Positions 1 through 6,530 of a stretch of 9,258 nucleotides of DNA are shown piece after piece (the stretch's first letter is position 1; every line of letters starts with the position of its first letter). Under the pieces are notes generated by a model. That model was not told the DNA's origin, searched no databases, and saw nothing but the letters and a program-made list of their open reading frames with translations. The translations under genes were made by a program, and so were the position numbers. The stretch is from NCBI GenBank assembly GCA_947629635.1, contig CANREO010000029.1, positions 1 to 9,258 of the forward strand, in the 5' to 3' direction. The stretch is from an uncultured Clostridia bacterium (GTDB lineage: Bacteria > Bacillota > Clostridia > Christensenellales > CAG-917).

Positions 1-733
1 CCGCTGCGGTTCCGCCGTGCACTATGACGCGAGTGACAGTAGCAAGTTTTTTCGCCCTCACTTGCGCGCCCTCTATGCTCACGAAATTTTCCGGTCTCTC
101 CTCGCGCTTTATAAGGACGTTTATATGCGTCCCTCGCCTTACGACACCGGCAAAGGCAACACCATCGATCCCGAGCAACTGCTTGGACACGCTGTCGCAA
201 TCCAGTCCGAAAAGCAATTCCCCTTCGCGCACACCGTTTGAAGCTAGTATATCGAAAATACGCGCGTTTAATGCGCCGTCTATCGATTGCATGTCCACTG
301 CGCCGACTTCTATTCGGGTGACAAGGTTTGGATACAACCCCATCATCACAATCGAAAGCAACAACCCCACGGCAAGCCCGAAGCGCGCCAAAATGCCGAT
401 CAGCGTCGGCACCGCGCCACCATAGCTTATTATTTTATAATCATAGCATAAATTATTTAATAATGCAATAATCTGGTCACAAACTTTTGAGGGCACGGTC
501 ACATATGTCCCCTCGCTTGATAGCACGACGTCTCGTACTCTTGCAAGTTTTGATATCGCGCTCAACGCCTTTATGCCGTTTGCGCCCTTGACAAGCAATC
601 TTATATTCCCATACTTTCTCGACAAAACAAGCAATCTATTGGGTTGTTTTTTGATATTATTGCCCTTCCTCTTGCGAGAGTGCGACACCCGACGTTCAAC
701 TATAAGTCCTCCATCCACGCGTTTACTCTTCAA
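1..733 (-). CDS. yqfD: Sporulation protein YqfD, N-terminal and middle part (truncated by window edge)
   Basis: A continuous frame of 244 codons runs from TTG at 733 to the left edge without a stop; the C-terminus is outside the window. It fits the YqfD family. An N-terminal alpha/beta domain (about 44-104, beginning IRLLVKGANGIKALSAIS) precedes a membrane segment, VPTLIGILARFGLAVGLLLS (108-127, continuing to about 136). After it come the outer region with LNARIFDILASNGVREGELL (155-174), VVRRGTHINVLIKREERPEN (197-216) and a biotinyl-like hairpin, VTRVIVHGGTAA (233-244). YqfD is a sigma-E-controlled sporulation membrane protein of unclear mechanism. The TTG start is preferred because GGAGG lies 8 nt upstream, inside the end of yqfC, giving an 11-nt overlap. 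GTG at 718 is the alternative. About 40 basic residues precede the family core, which is longer than usual. Confidence 0.82.
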   Translation of the reverse strand, partial: MKSKRVDGGLIVERRVSHSRKRKGNNIKKQPNRLLVLSRKYGNIRLLVKGANGIKALSAISKLARVRDVVLSSEGTYVTVPSKVCDQIIALLNNLCYDYKIISYGGAVPTLIGILARFGLAVGLLLSIVMMGLYPNLVTRIEVGAVDMQSIDGALNARIFDILASNGVREGELLFGLDCDSVSKQLLGIDGVAFAGVVRRGTHINVLIKREERPENFVSIEGAQVRAKKLATVTRVIVHGGTAA

Positions 734-962
734 ATTGGATACCTCCGATCTCGCCTTCGATATAAACGTCGCCGCCGCCTATTTCTCTTATAAAAAGGCT
801 CCTGCCGTGCACTTCGAGTTTACCCGACGGAAGTCTGAAGCGCAAAGTTTCATCGCCGGAGAGCAAAATATTTTTTACCCCACTTATACACAATTTGTTT
901 CTTGCAAGCAAAGTCAAAGTAAACGGGAATATCTCGTCTTTTATATTCAATTTTCTTTTCAT
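723..962 (-). CDS. yqfC: Sporulation protein YqfC (YabP/YqfC family)
   Basis: The product is a small 79-aa protein of the YabP/YqfC family (B. subtilis YqfC is a little over 90 aa). The family pattern is visible: a short beta-rich protein with LTLLARNKLCISGVKNILL in the first half, then GKLEVHGRSLFIREI and the ending DVYIEGEIGGIQF. YqfC is a mother-cell protein made under sigma-E during endospore formation; its biochemical role is unsettled. The gene is followed directly by yqfD, which distinguishes it from YabP. The start is uncertain: ATG at 962 is chosen, and GTG at 977 would add five residues (to 84). Neither has a clear Shine-Dalgarno sequence, and a stop codon lies just upstream at 999-1001, so no longer start is possible. 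It is separated from dnaB by a terminator and thus likely has its own promoter. Confidence 0.82.
   Translation of the reverse strand: MKRKLNIKDEIFPFTLTLLARNKLCISGVKNILLSGDETLRFRLPSGKLEVHGRSLFIREIGGGDVYIEGEIGGIQFEE
742..746 (-). promoter_or_regulatory. Ribosome binding site of yqfD inside the yqfC coding end
   Basis: Read on the minus strand this is GGAGG, 8 nt before TTG at 733. It supports that TTG as the yqfD start and implies translational coupling with yqfC. The same bases encode part of the IGGIQF end of YqfC. Confidence 0.6.
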
Positions 963-976
963 TTCGTCTATAAACA

Positions 977-990
977 CATAAAATTTTATG
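977..990. repeat. 14-bp perfect palindrome over the putative yqfC promoter
   Basis: The bases CATAAAATTTTATG read the same on both strands. The palindrome covers the putative -10 element of yqfC-yqfD and could be an operator half-site pair or a chance AT-rich palindrome. No second copy was noticed nearby. Confidence 0.5.
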
Positions 991-1012
991 AGTGCGCATC
1001 AAAAAACATACT
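983..1012 (-). promoter_or_regulatory. Candidate sigma-E-type sporulation promoter for yqfC-yqfD
   Basis: On the minus strand CATAAAAT (990-983) matches 7 of 8 positions of the Bacillus mother-cell sigma-E -10 consensus (CATACAMT). Fourteen nt upstream, AGTATGTT (1012-1005) matches 5 of 8 positions of the -35 consensus (GKMATATT). The spacing of 14 is right for sigma-E, and yqfC belongs to the sigma-E regulon in Bacillus subtilis. AT-rich DNA yields such matches by chance, so this is a candidate only. The predicted transcript start would fall near 976, which favours the ATG at 962 over the GTG at 977 as the yqfC start. Confidence 0.38.
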
Positions 1013-1057
1013 CCAAACGAAAATGTTTATTCGCACGACAATATTGTTTTGAAACTC

Positions 1058-1083
1058 AAAAAAAAGCCCGATTTTCATCGAGC
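1058..1083 (-). terminator. Rho-independent terminator after dnaB
   Basis: On the minus strand GCTCGAT (1083-1077) pairs with ATCGGGC (1072-1066) through a GAAA tetraloop. This gives a 7-bp stem with one G-U pair, followed at once by eight T residues (1065-1058). It starts 5 nt after the dnaB stop codon. This is a textbook intrinsic terminator and marks the end of the topoisomerase-to-dnaB transcription unit, separating it from yqfC-yqfD. Confidence 0.9.
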
Positions 1084-1088
1084 GATTT

Positions 1089-2567
1089 TCAGAATGGAAG
1101 ATTTTCGTCTGTAGCGGCGCCCTCAAAAGGCATCTCCGCCGCGTCTACTTTTTTCATACCGGCTTCAAGCGGATCGGGAGCTTCCTTAGGCGCTACAGTC
1201 ACGCCAACGGGCTCCTGTTGCGCGCTTTTACGATCTATCTCGCGGAAGGTCGTCGTACTGCCTTCCCACTCGAGCAAAATGTCTCCTATGCTTCCGTTTC
1301 TGTTTTTCTGCATGGAAAGCACGATTTGATTTTCCGGCAAAGCCGGATTGTATTTTGACGGATTGTGCAAAAACATCACGACGTCCGCGTCCTGCTCTAT
1401 CGCGCCCGACTCACGCAAGTCGGCGAGCACGGGAGCATGCCCGTCGCGCTTTTCTACGTCTCGCGACATCTGCGACAGCACAATGATCGGACAATCCAAC
1501 TCCTTTGCGTACAGTTTCATCTTCCTCGACATATCGCTGACTTCTACTTGCCTGCCGTCCGAAGACTTTAGCGGATTGGACATAAGTTGCAAATAGTCGA
1601 CTATGACCAGGTCCAACCCCTTGGTGCGCTTCAGTCGGCGGCACTTCGAAAGCACATCCATCGGCGTGTTCATCGAATAATCGTCGATAAATATGTTTGC
1701 TGCGACCAAACGCCTGTAAGCTTGCATCAATCTGCTGTTTTTGTTGCCGACGCTGAGGCCACCCAGCGCGTCCATATCCTCGAAAGAAATTTTGGATTCA
1801 TATGCGAGCATACGCTTTGCAAGCAGACTTGCCGGCATTTCAAGTGAGAAGATAGCGACGGTTTTTGCGTCTCTCAACGCTACCTTTGCCGCAATATTGA
1901 GGGCAAACGCCGTCTTACCTACCGACGGGCGCGCAGCAAGCAAGATAAGCTCGCCGGGCTTAAATCCTTTCGTGCGCTTGTCAAGCGTCGGAAGCCCCGT
2001 ATATATGATGTTTTTGGGCAGATTGCCCACCTGTGCGTCCTGAATGGAATTCATTGCGAGGGCAAACGCGTCGTCTGCTTTGACAAGCGCCTTTTCGCTA
2101 TTCGCCTCGGCAAGTTCGTACACCATGCGCTCCGCATTATCCAAAGCTTTCTTGCTGTCGTCGCTCTCGTAACCGTATTTTACTATGTTGTTGCCCGCCT
2201 GAATTACGCGACGAATTAGACTGTCTCGCTTGACTATCTCAGTATAATACTCGCTGTTTGCCGGCGACAACACATCCTCTGCCAAATTGCTCAGATAGGC
2301 AACCGAGCCCACCTCGTCAAGCTTACCGCGGAGTTCGAGAGCGTCTGCCACCGTAACTATATCTATAGCTTTGCTTTGAGCCTGCAACTCCTTCATCACG
2401 TCGAAAATTATGCGGTTTTGCGCTAAATAAAAATCCTCGGCTTCCAACCTGGGGATGAGATTGTCCGCTACATTGCCGTCAATAAGTATTGCCCCGAGTA
2501 CGGAGGCCTCGGCTTCCGCATTGTTGGGCATGACGCGCGTCACTCTTTTCTTTTCTTCCTTTGCCAT
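1089..2567 (-). CDS. dnaB: Replicative DNA helicase DnaB (DnaC in Bacillus naming)
   Basis: The 492-aa product is the hexameric 5'-3' helicase that unwinds DNA at the fork and recruits primase. The N-terminal domain starts with NNAEAEASVLGAILID (15-30). The RecA-like ATPase domain shows Walker A ARPSVGKT (212-219, Lys218, Thr219), catalytic Glu243 in SLEMP, Walker B LVIVDYLQLM (Asp324), DLRESGAIEQDADVVMFLH (383-401) and the arginine-finger region QKNRNG (Lys421, Arg423). No intein is present. A tail of about 45 residues (448-492), rich in Pro, Glu and Ala, ends in TDENLPF, resembling the SSB acidic tip. The chosen start is the ATG at 2567 with AAAGGG at 2573-2578 and 5-nt spacing. A longer frame to 2627 adds 20 Cys/Gly-rich residues that merely shadow the upstream gene. 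It overlaps the preceding gene by 28 nt and ends 6 nt before an intrinsic terminator stem. Confidence 0.96.
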   Translation of the reverse strand: MAKEEKKRVTRVMPNNAEAEASVLGAILIDGNVADNLIPRLEAEDFYLAQNRIIFDVMKELQAQSKAIDIVTVADALELRGKLDEVGSVAYLSNLAEDVLSPANSEYYTEIVKRDSLIRRVIQAGNNIVKYGYESDDSKKALDNAERMVYELAEANSEKALVKADDAFALAMNSIQDAQVGNLPKNIIYTGLPTLDKRTKGFKPGELILLAARPSVGKTAFALNIAAKVALRDAKTVAIFSLEMPASLLAKRMLAYESKISFEDMDALGGLSVGNKNSRLMQAYRRLVAANIFIDDYSMNTPMDVLSKCRRLKRTKGLDLVIVDYLQLMSNPLKSSDGRQVEVSDMSRKMKLYAKELDCPIIVLSQMSRDVEKRDGHAPVLADLRESGAIEQDADVVMFLHNPSKYNPALPENQIVLSMQKNRNGSIGDILLEWEGSTTTFREIDRKSAQQEPVGVTVAPKEAPDPLEAGMKKVDAAEMPFEGAATDENLPF

Positions 2568-3199
2568 ATTTTCCCTTTTACCGCAAGCACCGCGGCAACA
2601 ACCGCGACCCCCACAATCAGCATGCACAAGATCAACACAGAATACCAGTTTGCGGTATTTTGAGTGCGTTGCGAGATGAGCACCGTATGCTCGCTCTCGT
2701 CGCTTTCGAGCATATAGGAGTGCAAATAATGCTTGCCGGATTTTACGGTTTGTCCATCCGTTGTTACGGATTTATAGATTGTATCATACCTAAATACAAT
2801 TTTCAACTCTTTATATTTTAACCCGTCGTGCATCCAATCTTCTTGTGTCATAGCACCCGTCACGGCACTATATATGGCTTGAGGATCCAGTATGAGACGA
2901 GTATCTCTGCGATAAAAAAACGGGCCTTCGTCTACATATTGCGCAGTAGCCGACGCTTTGGGACAATCTATCAAGTTCGCGTCGGAGCCCGATATGCCGA
3001 CCACACCGTAGACCACGCTTTCTTCTTCGCTATAGCTGAAGCCCAAAAGATGCAACGGATATTCCGAAGACGACGATCTCAACGCGTCGGACGCGTCGCA
3101 TGCTACAAGCGTAAAAACACAAAAAATGAAGATTATCGCCGCAAATGCGGCGGATAATCCTCGTTTTATGCAATTTTTCGCTGAGTTTGACATTTTCAC
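2540..3199 (-). CDS. Uncharacterised membrane-anchored, lipoprotein-like protein
   Basis: I do not recognise the family of this 219-aa product. It begins with a basic stretch and a hydrophobic segment, LSAAFAAIIFIFCVFTLVAC (15-34). LVAC at 31-34 fits a lipobox with Cys34 as the lipidated residue after signal peptidase II cleavage. A predicted extracytoplasmic region follows (about 35-183). A second hydrophobic segment, WYSVLILCMLIVGVAVVAAV (185-204), leads to a strongly basic cytoplasmic end (KGKIWQRKKRKE). The protein would thus be anchored at both ends, or be a two-pass protein if the first segment is not cleaved. The start is probably GTG at 3199, overlapping the pepF stop, with AAAAGG 7 nt upstream; ATG at 3193 is the alternative. 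The 3' end overlaps dnaB by 28 nt, which argues for translational coupling. Being in this operon does not by itself imply a role in replication. Confidence 0.8.
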   Translation of the reverse strand: MKMSNSAKNCIKRGLSAAFAAIIFIFCVFTLVACDASDALRSSSSEYPLHLLGFSYSEEESVVYGVVGISGSDANLIDCPKASATAQYVDEGPFFYRRDTRLILDPQAIYSAVTGAMTQEDWMHDGLKYKELKIVFRYDTIYKSVTTDGQTVKSGKHYLHSYMLESDESEHTVLISQRTQNTANWYSVLILCMLIVGVAVVAAVLAVKGKIWQRKKRKE

Positions 3200-4977
3200 T
3201 TATATGCCTTTTCAAGCTCGTCAAGCGTATCCGAAAACTCCTTGATCGCAGTCTCATAAGGAGCGGATGTTTCGAGATCGACGTCGGCCAATCGTATGAT
3301 GTCCAACGGAGCCATGCTTCCGCCTGCGGAGAGAAATTTTTTGTATTTTTCGAAATACGGCGCTCCATATTTGATAATGTTGTTTGCAATGGAAACCGCC
3401 GTTGTGATGCCTGTAGCGTATTTATACACGTAATAGCTGTTGTAAAAATGAGGTATTCTCGCCCACTCGTAACGGATAAGGTCGTTGTGTTTTACGGACT
3501 TTCCGTAATATTTTTTGTTGAGTTCGTAATACATATCGCTCAGCGTCTCCTGCGTCAACGGCTCGCCCATTTCCACCTTGGTGTGCGCCATCACTTCGAA
3601 CTCGCTGAACATAGTCTGTCTGAAGAGCGTTGTGCGGAACATATCCAAATAATATGTCAAGAGATATTTTCTGAATTCGCCTGTTGCTGTCTTAAGCAAA
3701 TACTTAAGCAACAAAACTTCGTTGACCGTGGAGGCTATCTCCGCGCAGAAGATCTCATAACCCGACTTCTGCTCGGGCAAAGAGAGATTGGAATAATAAC
3801 TGTGCATGGAGTGCCCGAGCTCATGCGCTATCGTAAACACATCGTGCACGGTCTCTTGATAGTTCAAGAGCACGAAGGGATGCACTCCGTAGACGCCCCA
3901 GCTGTATGCGCCGCTACGCTTCCCCTTGTTTTCATAAGCGTCCACCCAGCCGTTTTCAAATGCCGAAGCAAGCACGCCGCTGTACTCCTCGCCCATGATT
4001 TTGAGCGCATCTTTAACGGTTTGCACTGCCTCGTCATAGGGCATGGATAACTCCTGCTCGGGCACAATTGGGACTGCCAGATCGTACATATTGAGCGTCT
4101 TCAACCCAAGCGCGCGTTTTCTCAAGGCAATATATCTGTGCAACGCTTTCGTGCCATTCCCAACTGCTTTAAGAAGATGCTCATAGCAAGTAGGCGGTAC
4201 GTTTTCTTGATACATGGAATAATCCAACGCGCTCTTAAATCCTCTTATTTTCGCAAAGAACCAATCCTTTTTCACATTGCCGGCATAGTTGGCGGCGATT
4301 GTGTTGATGAGGTTTTTGTATGCGCCGAACATACTTTCAAAAGCGTTTTTACGCACCCTTTGCGAAGGATTTTGCAACATCAAGCCATACATGCCGTGGC
4401 TGATTTCAACTTTATTGCCATTTTCGTCCTTTATGGGACTAAACTTAATATCGGCATTGTCCAACATCGAAAACACTTCGTCGTTTGTATCCGCAAATAT
4501 GCCGACCTCGGTTAATATCTTCTCTTCCTTTTTGGAGAGAATGACCTCTTTTTTTCTTATCACTTCTTTAAAGAATACGTCATAATCCTCAAATTTTTTG
4601 GATCGTGACAGTTCCTCGAGTCTCTCACGCGAAAATTCGGATACCTCGGGCATAATGAAAGACGTCGCCGACATCAGTCGCACCATAAGCATCTCCGCTC
4701 TGTTTGTCATGGCTTGATATTTGCTGTCTCGTGCGTCCTCGTCATGATGCATTTTGGCATATTGATATATGTGTCCGACATCGTGACCCAGTCTCGTTTC
4801 CAACTCCAGACAATCATAAAGTTTATCACTGTCCGAAAGTTTATCCGCATATTCCGCCAGATGGGGCAATCTCTCCTCACACTTGAAAAAACATTCCTCC
4901 CACGCGTCGTCCGTCGCGAAAATATCGTTCAGGCGCCATTGATATTTGGCGTTTACTTTATCTCTTTCATAAATCAT
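3196..4977 (-). CDS. pepF: Oligoendopeptidase F (M3B zinc metallopeptidase)
   Basis: The 593-aa product is a zinc-dependent peptidase of family M3, subfamily B, which cuts short peptides (typically about 7-17 residues) in the cytoplasm. The zinc site is visible as HELGH at 385-389 in TIAHELGHSMHSYYS, with the third ligand Glu413 in FCAEIASTVNE. The conserved substrate-side block IPHFYNSYYVYKYATG (508-523) is intact, and the N-terminal helical domain begins with KYQWRLNDIFATDDAWEE (11-28). Length is normal for PepF (about 600), and no signal peptide is seen. The start is secure: ATG has a strong AAGGAG at 4985-4990 with 7-nt spacing, lying in the 18-nt gap after the UPF0371 gene. The stop overlaps the start of the next gene. 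PepF is often linked to peptide recycling, but this neighbourhood of topoisomerase and helicase genes gives no specific substrate. Confidence 0.95.
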   Translation of the reverse strand: MIYERDKVNAKYQWRLNDIFATDDAWEECFFKCEERLPHLAEYADKLSDSDKLYDCLELETRLGHDVGHIYQYAKMHHDEDARDSKYQAMTNRAEMLMVRLMSATSFIMPEVSEFSRERLEELSRSKKFEDYDVFFKEVIRKKEVILSKKEEKILTEVGIFADTNDEVFSMLDNADIKFSPIKDENGNKVEISHGMYGLMLQNPSQRVRKNAFESMFGAYKNLINTIAANYAGNVKKDWFFAKIRGFKSALDYSMYQENVPPTCYEHLLKAVGNGTKALHRYIALRKRALGLKTLNMYDLAVPIVPEQELSMPYDEAVQTVKDALKIMGEEYSGVLASAFENGWVDAYENKGKRSGAYSWGVYGVHPFVLLNYQETVHDVFTIAHELGHSMHSYYSNLSLPEQKSGYEIFCAEIASTVNEVLLLKYLLKTATGEFRKYLLTYYLDMFRTTLFRQTMFSEFEVMAHTKVEMGEPLTQETLSDMYYELNKKYYGKSVKHNDLIRYEWARIPHFYNSYYVYKYATGITTAVSIANNIIKYGAPYFEKYKKFLSAGGSMAPLDIIRLADVDLETSAPYETAIKEFSDTLDELEKAYK

Positions 4978-4984
4978 GTTATAT

Positions 4985-4990
4985 CTCCTT
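4985..4990 (-). promoter_or_regulatory. Strong ribosome binding site of pepF
   Basis: Read on the minus strand this is AAGGAG, 7 nt before the pepF ATG. It is the best Shine-Dalgarno sequence in the window and fixes the pepF start. It lies wholly in the short gap between the UPF0371 stop and pepF. Confidence 0.85.
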
Positions 4991-4995
4991 AAATC

Positions 4996-6483
4996 TCATT
5001 CCGTAAATAGATTCCCGTCTGCGTATTCGGGATCGCAAGACAGTCTGACGCCAAGTTGACGCAAGGGTATTTCATCAGCCTTGTTCAAAATATGCGTGGA
5101 GTGCGCCTCACAATTTTGAAGGGCGGCAAGTTGCTCCACGGCGCTTGCCGCGTTGGCGTCCGTAGCCGCACATATAGACAATGCCACAAGCGCTTCGTCG
5201 AGTGTAAGCACATTATGCCTCTCTTTGAGGATCTTTGTCTTAAGATCCATGATTGGACCTATCACGTATGGGGAAATCAACTTAAGCCTGTCATTGATGC
5301 CGGCAAGCGCCTTGACGGAGTTGAAGATACACGCCGCCGCGGCGCTCATCCTTTCGCTGTCCTTGCCTGTGACTATCCTTCCGTCGGGGAGTTCCAACGC
5401 GATAATTCCTACGCCGTCCATCTTGGCGCTCTTCTCCCTGGAAATCTGAATTACGCTCCTGTCGGCGAGACTGATTTCCAATTTGGACATCAAAAACTCC
5501 AATCTGCTTACGGTTTCTTCATCACCCGTACCGCATTTCAGATCGCAAAGCGCCTTGCAATATCTGCGCAAGACTTCCTGTTTGGACGCCTCGCAACAGG
5601 CGTCGTCGTCCACTATGCAGTATCCCGCCATATTGACTCCCATATCCGTGGGAGATTTATAGATGCACTCCTTACCCGTGATCTTGGCAAGTATGCTGCG
5701 CACGACGGGAAATACCTCTATATCCCTGTTGTAATTGACGGTGATCTGCCCGTATGCGTCGAGGTGGAAATTGTCCACCTTATTGACGTCTTTTAAATCC
5801 GCCGTGGCTGCTTCATATGCCACATTGACGGGATGATTGAGGGGCAAATTCCAGATAGGAAAGGTCTCGAACTTGGCATATCCGGCCTTAACTCCGCGCT
5901 TGTTTTCATGATAGAGTTGGCTGAGACATGTGGCGAGTTTTCCGCTCCCCGGTCCCGGCGCCGTGAGCACTACGAGAGGCCTGGATGTTTCTATATAAGG
6001 ATTAGCGCCGTAACCTTCGTCCGAAACTATAGTATCTATCTCGTGCGGATAACCCTTTGTCGGACGATGCAAATAGACCTTGACTCCTCTGTTCTCGAGT
6101 TTTTGTTTAAATGCGGACGCGCTTTGTTGGTCATTATACATGGTGATCACGACGCAATTGATGTAAATGCCCATGCCTGAAATATTGTCGATCATTCTCT
6201 CGACTTCGCTACCGTATGTAATGCCGTAGTCGGCGCGCATCTTGTTTCGCTCTATGGCTCCGGCATTTATGCAGATGATAAGTTCCGCCTTATCGCGCAA
6301 CTTATGCAGCAACTTTATCTTTGCCGCTTTGTCAAACCCGGGCAATACTCGTGCTGCGTGCAAGTCGTCGAAAAGCTTGCCCCCGAACTCCAAATAAAGT
6401 TTGTCGAATTTGTCTATGCGTTGCAAGATCATTTCCGACTGCTTTTGCATATACATTTTGCTATCAAAACCTATTTTGTACAT
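4996..6483 (-). CDS. UPF0371 / DUF1846 family protein
   Basis: The 495-aa product matches the UPF0371 (DUF1846) family along its whole length, at the usual size of about 490-500 residues. Recognisable blocks are the N-terminal YKIGFD start, LYLEFGGKL (29-37), ARVLPGFD (44-51), IVSDEGYGANPYIET (152-166), the glycine-rich APGPGSGKLATCLSQLYHE (175-193), KFETFPIWNLPLNHPVN (204-220) and AVNYNRDIE-like VNYNRDIE (249-256). The APGPGSGK stretch resembles a P-loop, so nucleotide binding is plausible but not shown here. Structures exist for the family; I know of no settled reaction. No signal peptide or membrane segment is seen, so it is probably cytosolic. ATG is preceded by AAGGAT at 6495-6500 with a longish 11-nt spacing, and the start agrees with the family N-terminus. 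It sits 47 nt after the topoisomerase A stop and 18 nt before pepF, apparently in one operon. Confidence 0.92.
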   Translation of the reverse strand: MYKIGFDSKMYMQKQSEMILQRIDKFDKLYLEFGGKLFDDLHAARVLPGFDKAAKIKLLHKLRDKAELIICINAGAIERNKMRADYGITYGSEVERMIDNISGMGIYINCVVITMYNDQQSASAFKQKLENRGVKVYLHRPTKGYPHEIDTIVSDEGYGANPYIETSRPLVVLTAPGPGSGKLATCLSQLYHENKRGVKAGYAKFETFPIWNLPLNHPVNVAYEAATADLKDVNKVDNFHLDAYGQITVNYNRDIEVFPVVRSILAKITGKECIYKSPTDMGVNMAGYCIVDDDACCEASKQEVLRRYCKALCDLKCGTGDEETVSRLEFLMSKLEISLADRSVIQISREKSAKMDGVGIIALELPDGRIVTGKDSERMSAAAACIFNSVKALAGINDRLKLISPYVIGPIMDLKTKILKERHNVLTLDEALVALSICAATDANAASAVEQLAALQNCEAHSTHILNKADEIPLRQLGVRLSCDPEYADGNLFTE

Positions 6484-6530
6484 AATGCCAGTTTATCCTT
6501 CGGTTTTATTATTTTAAAAATGTTTTTCGG

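Noticed and set aside
24..425. Plus-strand open frames at the left edge
   Set aside because: The minus-strand frame is open from 733 to base 1 and encodes YqfD with its membrane segment, so these are shadows.
1038..1047. 10-bp palindrome ACAATATTGT between the dnaB terminator and the yqfC promoter
   Set aside because: It is short, AT-rich and lacks a second copy, so chance is the simplest explanation.
573..1052. Plus-strand open frame of 159 codons across the yqfC region
   Set aside because: It runs antisense through yqfD, yqfC and the intergenic promoter region. The minus-strand YqfC/YqfD matches are better supported.
2568..2627. 20-codon N-terminal extension of DnaB
   Set aside because: The extra residues are Cys/Gly/Arg-rich, arise from the other frame of the upstream gene and do not match DnaB. 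The ATG at 2567 has its own ribosome site.
3145..4050. Long plus-strand open frame of 301 codons
   Set aside because: It lies opposite pepF, whose HELGH motif and full-length family match are clear. The plus-strand product shows no recognisable domain, and no other plus-strand gene supports it.
5056..5796. Plus-strand open frame of 246 codons
   Set aside because: It lies opposite the UPF0371 gene, whose reading is conserved along its length. This is a codon-bias shadow.
6484..6530. Possible promoter or terminator in the 47-nt gap after the topoisomerase A gene
   Set aside because: The gap is AT-rich but I could find no stem with a T tract and no convincing -35/-10 pair, so it is treated as an ordinary operon spacer.
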